Source: an uncultured Oscillospiraceae bacterium (lineage in GTDB: Bacteria; Bacillota; Clostridia; Oscillospirales; Oscillospiraceae). Taken from it: 18,315 bases of DNA. The stretch spans positions 1-18,315 of the forward strand of contig CAJUKT010000028.1 of NCBI GenBank assembly GCA_910587255.1, given 5' to 3'. A program made the translations under genes and the position numbers. The notes under the pieces were generated by a model. The model was given only the letters and a program-made list of their open reading frames with translations, did no database searches and was not told where the DNA came from. Positions 1 to 6,331 of the stretch are shown one piece after another. How positions within the stretch are numbered: the stretch's first letter is position 1; each line of letters begins with the position of its first letter.

Positions 1-174
1 GAAACGGTGGATCTGCTGGTGCAGGAACACGAAAAGCATCCGTCCAACCCCTATATGTTCCCCTCGCCGGTGACGGGGAGGATGTACGGCCCGGACTGCA
101 TCGGGCGGCTGCACAAGACCCTGCTGAAGAAGGCGGGGATCGCTGAAAACCTGCCCTTTCACGGCCTGCGCCAC
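1..174 (+). pseudogene. Tyrosine integrase, upstream fragment (5' end outside window)
   Basis: The reading frame is open from base 1 and encodes 58 residues of the catalytic domain of a phage/ICE-type tyrosine recombinase. It includes a YMFPSPVTGRMYGPDCI stretch and ends in FHGLRH, the start of box II, which contains a catalytic His and Arg. The frame then leaves integrase homology at base 174 and runs into AT-rich foreign sequence. The rest of the domain (HTFATLAIQQG, LGH, and the DTYAH nucleophile motif) reappears in the same frame at 5857. The gene start lies left of the window; the GTG at 7 is internal. Integrases of this kind catalyse integration and excision at tRNA 3' ends. As it stands the protein lacks the box II/III residues and the catalytic Tyr, so it should be inactive. 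Confidence 0.88.
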
Positions 175-195
175 CCAAATGTCAAGCCCAAGACA
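155..195. other. attL: Left attachment junction (putative attL)
   Basis: GC-rich integrase coding sequence (TTT CAC GGC CTG CGC CAC) stops at 174 and AT-rich sequence starting CCAAATGTCAAG follows. The proposed 2-bp crossover is CA at 172-173. Downstream to 228 there is only T-rich/A-rich spacer before the helicase stop codon. No hairpin terminator is visible there. Confidence 0.6.
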
Positions 196-228
196 CAAAT
201 TTTTTCTATTTTTTTAGGAAATTCAAAT

Positions 229-1188
229 CTATTCAATCAAATTCTCAATTCTAAAGCCAGCTTGGGTAAGCAATTGCAACTCTGCTTCATTTAGGGGAGA
301 AGATGGCGGATTAGGAATACCTAGGACGATGAGATGACGGGCACGAGAGAAAGCGACATACGCCAAACGATTTCCTTCGCTGATGGAATTATTGTCATCA
401 GCAAACCAGTCGCACCAGTGTGATCCGCTATCCTGATCACGGCTCCGTCTATATGAGGACATAAATAAAACTGCATCTAAACTCATCCCTTTGCAGCTAT
501 GGATGGTTTCTATATCACATGGAATTGATATATTGGGGGTACTCTCAAATGTTTCTAAGACAATTGCCTTAGCAGATCCAGATCGAATTTTACCCAAGTC
601 CGCTGCTTGCCCATGTAAAATTGAAATGCCTGTTGCTTCTGCAGCCAAATTATCTAGCACAGGTTTTAAGTTTGCTTTCCATTGTGACCATGTACAGCGG
701 AAATCAAGGAGAATTTCTTTTGTGAGTAGTTGCTTGCGGACACCGCTAATTGTCGTTCTCCATTCTTGACTATCCAACTCATCTGGTTTACTCAATTGAT
801 CGAAACCGGAATGTACACTCCCGCTAAAATATGTCCTTTGTACTGCTCTGGCTAAGATTTTTATCGATGATTGGAAGCCATTAACTGAATTGTCTGTATA
901 GCAAAGATACAAAGAGCGGGCATATTCTTCTATTGTATTTATCGTCTGGCTAGAGGAAAACTTTCTTCCGAATAGTTTTTCACGCAAGGTATTATTCCTC
1001 ACAATAACTCTACTATTTTCAACGGACAATTGATTTGCATTTATAAGTGCCTCAAATTCTATTAGGACTTGCTGCTCTTGGTCTTGTTGATAGAGTAGAG
1101 CAATCAAAGGTGCTTCCAGCTTTTTCTCTAACTTTCCAATAACAGAATTTTGAGGCTTCTTCAAAACGGCTAAGCTAGCATCAACTAT
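229..1188 (-). CDS. GajB-like UvrD helicase, C-terminal half, separated by a frameshift
   Basis: This is the second half of a superfamily 1 (UvrD/Rep) DNA helicase, read one frame away from the first half. The frame is continuous back to about 1188; the first possible start inside it is a TTG at 1164, giving 311 residues. It begins IVDASLAVLKK, which directly continues the ENYRSC motif at the end of the upstream half. It carries motif V (ETIHSCKGMSLDAV) and motif VI (RLAYVAFSRARHLIV), needed for ATP hydrolysis coupling. Without the Walker A/B half it cannot be an active ATPase. No convincing ribosome site precedes 1164, so separate translation is doubtful. With the frame repaired the whole protein would be about 654 residues, longer than the roughly 500 of typical GajB. 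Confidence 0.8.
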   Translation of the reverse strand: MVDASLAVLKKPQNSVIGKLEKKLEAPLIALLYQQDQEQQVLIEFEALINANQLSVENSRVIVRNNTLREKLFGRKFSSSQTINTIEEYARSLYLCYTDNSVNGFQSSIKILARAVQRTYFSGSVHSGFDQLSKPDELDSQEWRTTISGVRKQLLTKEILLDFRCTWSQWKANLKPVLDNLAAEATGISILHGQAADLGKIRSGSAKAIVLETFESTPNISIPCDIETIHSCKGMSLDAVLFMSSYRRSRDQDSGSHWCDWFADDNNSISEGNRLAYVAFSRARHLIVLGIPNPPSSPLNEAELQLLTQAGFRIENLIE

Positions 1189-2192
1189 GGGCTACAGCTA
1201 CGATAATTCTCGGATAGTCGCAGTTCTTTCATTCCTAACTGTTCAATAAACGATTTTGTTTCGCTGGGGTTAATATTTCTAAATTTGTAAATTGACTGAT
1301 CCAAATCCCCTATAAAATGTAGTTTTGTCCCATGGTTATGGAGTTCGTGTAGAAGCTGGAGTTGAGAAAACGCTAAGTCCTGACATTCATCAACCATTAT
1401 TAAAGGAAAACGTTGCGCAAGGCAAGTGGCAATATATGGATGTTTTTGTAGCAGCTTGTAAGTTAAGTATTCAATATCCTCATAAGTTGCAAAACCGGAC
1501 TTCCAAAATCTTTCCTTTAGCCCTATCAGTTCAGGAAGCCTCCAGGCATCAGTTCGCAGACACTCGTCCAAAATAGTCTGTCCGTCTCGATATGGTCCTA
1601 CGTAAATCACAGGTACCTCTGACTTTTCTGTAATATAGAATTCGTTGGCTTTAATGTACCCTAATTCTTTATACTTGTATTTTGTTTGAAATGCGTGCAG
1701 GAAATCGCTGGTGCAATCTGTATCAATTACTCGAATACTGTTGTCTGAATCGGATTCGTTATGATAACCAGATATCAATTCCAGAAACGGATTGGCAATA
1801 TACCCATGTAACCAGCTAGAAAATGTACCCAGAAAGTGTGGGTATTCAACCTGATGCCCTAGATATGAACTCACACGAGATCGCAGTTCATTTTCTGCCG
1901 AGTTCGTAAAGGTTAGTATGGCGATGCCTGTATGTCGGTTATTCCATCTGTTTATCTCATACGCAGCCTTTACCCCAACCACCTCAGTTTTTCCGCTTCC
2001 AGGGCACGCATTAAGATATATATCAGATATAGCATCCTCTAAAATATAAGCGATTTGTTGCTCACTCAAATGCTCAATACTGCAAAACCCACACTTCAAA
2101 CATTTGGAGACTAGCTTTCCTTTACACGCTCCTACTTCAGCCGGAATTGAGTGACACCCGCATAACACTTCTAAGAGAAAGGTATGCTCCAT
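1185..2192 (-). CDS. GajB-like UvrD helicase, N-terminal half, truncated by a frameshift
   Basis: This encodes the first 335 residues of an SF1 helicase. The Q motif LSEQQ is at 42-46, the Walker A ACPGSGKTE at 62-70, motif Ia in AILTFTNSAENELRSR, motif II VDECQD, motif III GDLDQSIYKFR, and motif IV ENYRSC at the very end. The frame hits TAG at 1187-1185, two codons after RSC. The missing continuation IVDAS lies in the -1 frame, so one base appears lost from the GGG at 1189-1191. The start ATG has GGAGG eight bases upstream, inside the end of the preceding nuclease gene, with a 3-nt gap that implies translational coupling. The first 37 residues hold six cysteines (11, 13, 23, 31, 34, 37), unusual for this family and possibly metal binding. 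With the OLD nuclease next to it, it is read as the helicase partner of a Gabija-type defence system. Confidence 0.82.
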   Translation of the reverse strand: MEHTFLLEVLCGCHSIPAEVGACKGKLVSKCLKCGFCSIEHLSEQQIAYILEDAISDIYLNACPGSGKTEVVGVKAAYEINRWNNRHTGIAILTFTNSAENELRSRVSSYLGHQVEYPHFLGTFSSWLHGYIANPFLELISGYHNESDSDNSIRVIDTDCTSDFLHAFQTKYKYKELGYIKANEFYITEKSEVPVIYVGPYRDGQTILDECLRTDAWRLPELIGLKERFWKSGFATYEDIEYLTYKLLQKHPYIATCLAQRFPLIMVDECQDLAFSQLQLLHELHNHGTKLHFIGDLDQSIYKFRNINPSETKSFIEQLGMKELRLSENYRSCSP

Positions 2193-2195
2193 TTG

Positions 2196-4190
2196 TTAAT
2201 CCTCCAGGCCCAATATAAACTGAATTGATTGAGCGATATAAAGCGGCACAATAAAAGTACTATCTATTTTCTCACATAATAGTTGGGCAAAAAGCCCTTT
2301 TCCTAGTTTATCGGCCTGGTGCAAAATGTCTAATGCCATTTGTGTATCATCAATTTCAGCCGATTCACCATTTTGTTCCTTCTCCAATTCATCTAAGTAA
2401 TGGAGCAGGGTAGCTTTGATGGCACCATCTGTTGAAGTCCACGCGACAAGTATTTCCAACATCAGCCTTGCGTTATGATGGCTTTCAATAGCCAAATCAT
2501 ACTCAAATGTTTTTAAATTAGAGAAAACTCTGCAATTATCTGTCATATTCGCTAGTTGGGCAAGAAGATATAGCTGGGGATTACTCCCCTCGATTGGTTC
2601 CTGCTTCGTAGGCTTTTGCTCCCATCTGAACACAGTTCTTTTTCCGGTTTCTGCATCGGTATATGTCTCAACAAGATTCGGCGGGTCATTATCTGTAAGC
2701 ACTGCACAGCGAACGGGAAGCGCTAAAGTTTTTGCATATTCATTATCTTCAAACCGTGATTTTTGCCTAAGCGATTTTATACGATCCTCATAATCTTTTT
2801 TAGGCTCCCCTTCTTGTTGCTCAGGAATGCATATTGAGTATCCATTGTAAAGCTGGGTAAAATACTGAAAATAAATTCCATTCATATTTATGACAGATAC
2901 GCCTGCATCTTCAAGGGTTGAAATTTCTATATTATGAGTAGTAGCGTATTGTTTTAAATAGGCTTCAGCCAACTTTGGAATTAATATCGTCTCAGCAATG
3001 CCCTCCACAAAAATATTCCCCTTGGAGAAAAACAGAGCAGATTTTGTAGCATCTAGCCATCTGTCCAAAAATGCCTTCGCAGTATTATCAATTCCACAAT
3101 CCTTAATTGGAATAATCAAGGCACCGTCTTTGGCTCGATGAATAGAGACAATTTGATCAATCGGAACAACTGATGCTAGGGTAGTCGAATGTGTCGTGAT
3201 GATAACTTGAATATCATAATCCAAGGCTTGCTGGCTCAAGTACTTCAGAAGTTTGATTTGTAACTGGGGATGTAGATGGGCTTCTAATTCTTCAACAAGA
3301 AGAATCCTTGGTGTTGTATAGCGATCTTTCAGGCCCTCAAACTCTGCCAAGATGGTTGCAATATAGATGAGATTGTTGTAGCCCAAACTGTTCTCAGACA
3401 AATTTCTAAAGTTTTCGAGTTCTGTACATCCAATACTCTTAGAAAATAGAATCTGGAGAGATTCGACAATTCGTTCATAAGAAAGTTCATTAAATTGAAT
3501 TCGAGTGCTTTGTCCAAATATTGCACCGACAGCATTCTTTAAGCTCCTGTTTATCAATTCGTTCGCTCTTTTTATATCTTCTTTATCAGCAGCAGTCTGA
3601 TTAAATTGAAACACATCGTTTTCCAATGGCATTTTCTCGTGATTCTTTCTCCGCTGGGCTAATTCATCCGCAGACAGATTGGTGATAAATCTTGATAACC
3701 TGGAACCTCGACCGGATCTTAAATTGCGTTCAGCATCCCGAAGGGCTGGGAGATATACACACTGAATATCTTCCAATGGCTCCCAATCGAAAATGCTATT
3801 ACAAGAATTACCTCCCCACCTTTTAGGCTTAAACATCCTCCTTGATTCCACATTATACTGATACTCCACATTTAGTTTAGCATTAAATTGGGGTGTTAGC
3901 CATGTTAGGTATTCAATTTTTTGTGCATCGTTTAAGTCAGCAAAAATTCCCGAAATAGAGATTGGCAATGTCGGTAAAGTGCTTACTCCATATTCTTGAT
4001 AGAAATCTTCTTCGCGGAGCCCTCTATGAAAAAACTCAGATTCATTTAGCAAAATCCGAACAGCGTCAATTACGCTGCTTTTTCCGCATCCATTTTCTCC
4101 CACAAGCAGGTTTAACCCACGGTGTAATTTAACTGTCGTTGAATTTTTAAATAGGCGAAATCCTTTTACCTGCAATGCCGATAAGTACAT
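2196..4190 (-). CDS. OLD-family ATP-dependent endonuclease, GajA-like
   Basis: This 664-residue protein has an ABC-type ATPase fused to a TOPRIM nuclease, the OLD layout. Visible are Walker A GENGCGKSS (31-39), a conserved LPALRDAERNLR block (147-158), the signature-like SLGYNNLIY (268-276), Walker B ILLVEELEAHLHP (296-308) and the H-loop ITTHST (331-336). TOPRIM follows, with its glutamate in FVEG (E396) and the acidic pair in LTDND (D500, D502). Catalytic residues look intact. OLD nuclease plus a downstream UvrD helicase is the hallmark of Gabija, where GajA cuts DNA when nucleotides are depleted during phage infection. The protein is longer than classical GajA (about 580), with a C-terminal extension after TOPRIM. 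ATG follows AGGAGGG; the recombinase ends 36 bp upstream. A different OLD/helicase system is possible. Confidence 0.87.
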   Translation of the reverse strand: MYLSALQVKGFRLFKNSTTVKLHRGLNLLVGENGCGKSSVIDAVRILLNESEFFHRGLREEDFYQEYGVSTLPTLPISISGIFADLNDAQKIEYLTWLTPQFNAKLNVEYQYNVESRRMFKPKRWGGNSCNSIFDWEPLEDIQCVYLPALRDAERNLRSGRGSRLSRFITNLSADELAQRRKNHEKMPLENDVFQFNQTAADKEDIKRANELINRSLKNAVGAIFGQSTRIQFNELSYERIVESLQILFSKSIGCTELENFRNLSENSLGYNNLIYIATILAEFEGLKDRYTTPRILLVEELEAHLHPQLQIKLLKYLSQQALDYDIQVIITTHSTTLASVVPIDQIVSIHRAKDGALIIPIKDCGIDNTAKAFLDRWLDATKSALFFSKGNIFVEGIAETILIPKLAEAYLKQYATTHNIEISTLEDAGVSVINMNGIYFQYFTQLYNGYSICIPEQQEGEPKKDYEDRIKSLRQKSRFEDNEYAKTLALPVRCAVLTDNDPPNLVETYTDAETGKRTVFRWEQKPTKQEPIEGSNPQLYLLAQLANMTDNCRVFSNLKTFEYDLAIESHHNARLMLEILVAWTSTDGAIKATLLHYLDELEKEQNGESAEIDDTQMALDILHQADKLGKGLFAQLLCEKIDSTFIVPLYIAQSIQFILGLED

Positions 4191-4226
4191 GGGCTCCCTC
4201 CTTGTTTGGGAAAAATTCCCTACATT

Positions 4227-5735
4227 CTAACTTACACTCCAGTCTACCACAATTTTCCCGCCGCTGTCTACCACCACTTTTTCAATGCAGTCCATAATTT
4301 CGCTGAAAGGAATATCTTTGCTGCTGGCAGACAGGAGCTTGCGAAACTTGGTGTATTGCTTTTCATAGGCACCCTTACCCTCTGTAGCCTGAATAAGAGC
4401 CTCTTTTGCCTGGTTTGCAATGTCCTGCACCGTGCGAAATTCTTCTTTGCTGATTTTTCCCTGCACATACCGTTCGTAGTGCTCCATTGCGTTAATCCAA
4501 GCCGTTGTCTTGCGCTGTGTAAGAGCAGAAATTTGGCTCATAAACTCTTGAATCTTCTGCGTATATGCCGAATTTGTAATATAGTGTTCATTTACATAGT
4601 CTTTCAACTGCCGATAGATGGCATTGAAAATATCTTCCTCCCGAGCGTACATTCCAGTGCATTTATCCGCGCCCAAACGGTTCTTGGTGATACAGGTGAA
4701 AAAGTGCCAATCGGCGTGGCCGGTGCCGCGCTTGCGCTGCATCTTCCCGCCGCAGCACCCGCAAATGACTTTGCCCTTCGGAATGTTATCTGTTGACTGT
4801 CCCTGCGGCACCACATTATATGCCCTGTCTTGGAATGCCTTTTGAATGGCATCGAACGTGTCTGAATCGACCAACGGTTCATGGGTAGCCTCCACTACCC
4901 GCTTTTCCTTTCCCTGTACCAGCATTCCCGTATATGTGCGATTGGTAAGGATATACTTCACAGATCTGCTGTTCCAACTGCCGTTGCCATCGTCAAAGTT
5001 TCCATCCAGACCATTGGCCTTGGCGTATTGGATTGGAGTCGGAAGTCTGCGTTCATTCAAATACCGAACGATACCAGTCACACCAGTACCGCTTGCCGCC
5101 ATCTCAAAAATCTTCCGAACAATAACAGCGGCCACTGGGTCGGGAACAAGTTGGCTGGGATTCTCATTGGATTTCTGATAACCAAATGGAGCCCTGGGCC
5201 CGATAAATTCTCCGTGTTGTGCTTTCATGTCTAAAATAACCTCAACTTTCATTTTTGTTTCAATGGATACCTGCTCATTAAACAAATTAATAAGCGGCAC
5301 ACGTGTGCTGGATTGGATATATGCAGATTTATCTCTGTTGGTTATACCATCAGTTGTGTCAAACTGGTCGTTGATTGAGACAAATCGGACGTTATTACTT
5401 GGAAAGAACATTTCAAGGTAATAACCCGCAGTGATGTAGTCCCGACCCAAGCGGGAAAGGTCTTTTACAACGATGCAGTCAATCTTACCCTTCTGTATGT
5501 CTTGGATCATCCTTTGAAATGCTGGACGATCAAAGCGTTTGCCACTGAAACCGTTGTCGATATAGTAACGCATAATTGGGATTTGATGTTGGTGTCCCCA
5601 TTCTTCAATCATGTGCCTCTGATTTTCTACAGACCCGTGGGGATCTCTGTTTAGAACAGATAGCCGGATATAGCCTACAGTATCTTTACTGACTGGAACA
5701 GCCAATTCAGGATGCTTTCTACTTTTTCGCGCCAT
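4227..5735 (-). CDS. Large serine recombinase (site-specific integrase)
   Basis: This is a 502-residue large serine recombinase that should integrate and excise the surrounding element. The resolvase domain comes first, with nucleophile Ser26 in GYIRLS, the FSGKRFDRP block (63-71) and DLSRLGRD (92-99). The Recombinase domain follows (about 175-300). A zinc ribbon with Cys325, 327, 328, 348 and 359 comes next, then a charged, probably coiled-coil segment (about 390-465) and a C-terminal tail. Length and order match phage and Tn4451/Tn5397-type integrases, and no catalytic residue is missing. ATG is preceded by GGGAGG at 6 nt. It lies at one element end, about 120 bp from the right junction, and heads the operon with the two defence genes, 36 bp before the next gene. 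No excisionase or directionality factor gene is present. Confidence 0.95.
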   Translation of the reverse strand: MARKSRKHPELAVPVSKDTVGYIRLSVLNRDPHGSVENQRHMIEEWGHQHQIPIMRYYIDNGFSGKRFDRPAFQRMIQDIQKGKIDCIVVKDLSRLGRDYITAGYYLEMFFPSNNVRFVSINDQFDTTDGITNRDKSAYIQSSTRVPLINLFNEQVSIETKMKVEVILDMKAQHGEFIGPRAPFGYQKSNENPSQLVPDPVAAVIVRKIFEMAASGTGVTGIVRYLNERRLPTPIQYAKANGLDGNFDDGNGSWNSRSVKYILTNRTYTGMLVQGKEKRVVEATHEPLVDSDTFDAIQKAFQDRAYNVVPQGQSTDNIPKGKVICGCCGGKMQRKRGTGHADWHFFTCITKNRLGADKCTGMYAREEDIFNAIYRQLKDYVNEHYITNSAYTQKIQEFMSQISALTQRKTTAWINAMEHYERYVQGKISKEEFRTVQDIANQAKEALIQATEGKGAYEKQYTKFRKLLSASSKDIPFSEIMDCIEKVVVDSGGKIVVDWSVS

Positions 5736-5756
5736 GATATACCTCCCTCATACGAA

Positions 5757-5784
5757 AAGGGCTATGGCACAAACCATAGCCCTT
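5757..5784 (-). promoter_or_regulatory. Leader hairpin upstream of the recombinase
   Basis: A perfect 11-bp inverted repeat (5757-5767 with 5774-5784; AAGGGCTATGG arms) has a 6-nt loop. It lies between the -10 element and the GGGAGG ribosome site, so it would form at the extreme 5' end of the operon mRNA, with TTTT following on the minus strand. It could stabilise the message, act as an attenuator, or be a DNA operator; the sequence does not decide which. Confidence 0.6.
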
Positions 5785-5790
5785 GAGGGG

Positions 5791-5822
5791 ATTATATCAT
5801 GTTCTGTTTTTCGCTTCCACGA
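5791..5822 (-). promoter_or_regulatory. Extended -10 promoter of the recombinase/Gabija operon
   Basis: On the minus strand TGATATAAT (5799-5791) is a perfect extended -10 element. The best -35, TGGAAG with a 17-bp spacer (about 5822-5817), is poor, as is common for extended -10 promoters. Transcription would start near 5785, giving a leader of about 50 nt. The -35 region lies inside the first copy of the tandem repeat at the element end, so promoter and recombinase-binding region may overlap. Confidence 0.65.
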
Positions 5823-5850
5823 GGATACCCTCATTTTCCGCTTCCACGAG
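5807..5850. repeat. Tandem 17-bp repeat at the right element end
   Basis: TTTTTCGCTTCCACGAG (5807-5823) and TTTTCCGCTTCCACGAG (5834-5850) match at 16 of 17 positions with a 27-bp period. In the integrase frame both read FRFHE, the residues that precede LRH in tyrosine recombinases. The second copy runs straight into the junction. They may be recombinase-binding repeats, or target-like sequence carried from an earlier insertion. Confidence 0.75.
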
Positions 5851-5880
5851 CTTAGACATACGTTCGCAACCTTGGCGATC
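5834..5880. other. attR: Right attachment junction (putative attR)
   Basis: Element-derived CTTAGACA meets the host integrase continuation TACGTTCGCAACC. The proposed 2-bp core CA is at 5857-5858, in the same codon position as CA at 172-173. The bases before the core encode FHELRH in AT-richer codons, duplicating the host residues left at 157-174. Confidence 0.6.
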
Positions 5881-6027
5881 CAGCAGGGCGTGGACGTCAA
5901 GACGGTGTCCAACATCTTGGGCCACTACAGCGCGGGCCTCACTCTGGACACCTACGCCCACGTCACCGGGGATATGCGGAGAGAAGCCGCCGATCGGATG
6001 GGAGGATTCATCGCCCAGACCATCTAA
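5857..6027 (+). pseudogene. Tyrosine integrase, downstream fragment
   Basis: This is the remainder of the split integrase, read in the same codon register as bases 1-174. It encodes HTFATLAIQQGVDV, box III LGH, the nucleophile motif DTYAH and a short C-terminal tail ending in TAA at 6025-6027. The frame stays open upstream into the element to an ATG at 5734 (97 residues in all), but that part is the antisense and leader region of the recombinase, not integrase. Without the N-terminal and core-binding domains this piece cannot recombine. The gene's 3' end lies 184 bp from the tRNA-Leu 3' end, so the outer element was probably integrated at that tRNA; its other end is outside the window. Confidence 0.88.
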
Positions 6028-6058
6028 AAAAGGAACCGAAGAAAAACTGAGATAGACA

Positions 6059-6100
6059 CAGGGAGCGCCGGAAGAAAAACCCGGCGCTCCCTGAAATTTT
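6059..6100 (+). terminator. Terminator of the tyrosine integrase
   Basis: A perfect 13-bp GC-rich stem (6059-6071 with 6081-6093) with a 9-nt A-rich loop is followed by AAATTTT. It lies 32 bases after the integrase stop codon. Confidence 0.8.
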
Positions 6101-6171
6101 GCTGGTATGGGTCAAATCTGGGTCGGACAACAACTGCGAAAAATAAAAAGCGATAAAAAGTCCCGAAAAAT

Positions 6172-6204
6172 GATAAAAGCCGCTGATTTTCAGCGGCTTT
6201 TATC
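6172..6204 (-). terminator. Terminator of tRNA-Leu (bidirectional)
   Basis: A perfect 15-bp stem (6172-6186 with 6190-6204) has a 3-nt loop and A/T-rich outer arms. It lies just past the tRNA 3' end. On the minus strand it is followed by ATTTTTC and further T-rich sequence. The arms supply a T-run in both directions. Confidence 0.8.
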
Positions 6205-6211
6205 GATAAAA

Positions 6212-6296
6212 TGGTGCGCCTGAAGGGACTCGAACCCACACGCGTTGCCGCACGAGAACCTAAATCTCGCATGTCTACCAATTCCATCACAGGCGC
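6212..6296 (-). tRNA. tRNA-Leu (anticodon TAG)
   Basis: On the minus strand the gene runs from GCGCCTG to CAGGCGCACCA, so the acceptor arms are complementary and CCA is encoded. The anticodon stem is GAGAT/TTCTC-like with loop TTTAGGT giving anticodon TAG. A long variable arm, as in class II tRNAs, and GGTTCGAGTCC in the T arm are present. Length is 85 nt. It lies after lysA on the same strand and probably served as attachment site for the outer element, whose integrase ends nearby. Confidence 0.96.
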
Positions 6297-6302
6297 ATAT
6301 GG

Positions 6303-6331
6303 AGCGGCGGGCTCAGCCCGCCGCTGTTTTT
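6303..6331 (+). terminator. Hairpin between lysA and tRNA-Leu
   Basis: A perfect 10-bp stem AGCGGCGGGC (6303-6312 with 6316-6325) is followed on the plus strand by GTTTTT. The T-run lies on the strand opposite to both lysA and the tRNA, so it is a poor terminator for lysA. It may block antisense transcription, or act as a processing signal between lysA and the tRNA. Its role is unsure. Confidence 0.45.

Larger units (their letters stand above)
174..5858 (-). mobile_element. Serine-recombinase element carrying a Gabija-like operon, inserted in an integrase gene
   Basis: About 5,685 bp of AT-richer DNA splits the tyrosine integrase at its HxLRH motif. It contains only three genes, all on the minus strand: recombinase, OLD-type nuclease and UvrD-like helicase. 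The recombinase sits at one end and the cargo fills the rest. Both junctions carry CA at codon positions 1-2 of the same His codon (172-173 and 5857-5858). The intervening length is a multiple of three, so recombination at CA would rebuild CGC CAT ACG TTC. Large serine integrases recombine at a 2-bp core without target duplication, which fits. Core position and boundaries are inferred; a few bases either way are possible. No transfer genes or other cargo are seen. Confidence 0.82.

Noticed and set aside
1180..1200. Programmed -1 ribosomal frameshift joining the helicase halves
   Set aside because: A -1 slip at AGC CCA would give the right protein, but there is no canonical slippery heptamer or clear downstream stem-loop. 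Mutation or sequencing error is simpler.
5757..5784. Invertible promoter segment flipped by the serine recombinase
   Set aside because: Only one compact hairpin is present. No pair of inverted repeats flanks the promoter, and the recombinase is an integrase-type enzyme.
5734..6027. 97-residue reading frame that joins the element end to the integrase C-terminus, as a stand-alone small integrase gene
   Set aside because: The first 41 residues are leader and antisense sequence with no family match, and the product lacks most of the catalytic domain and any ribosome site.
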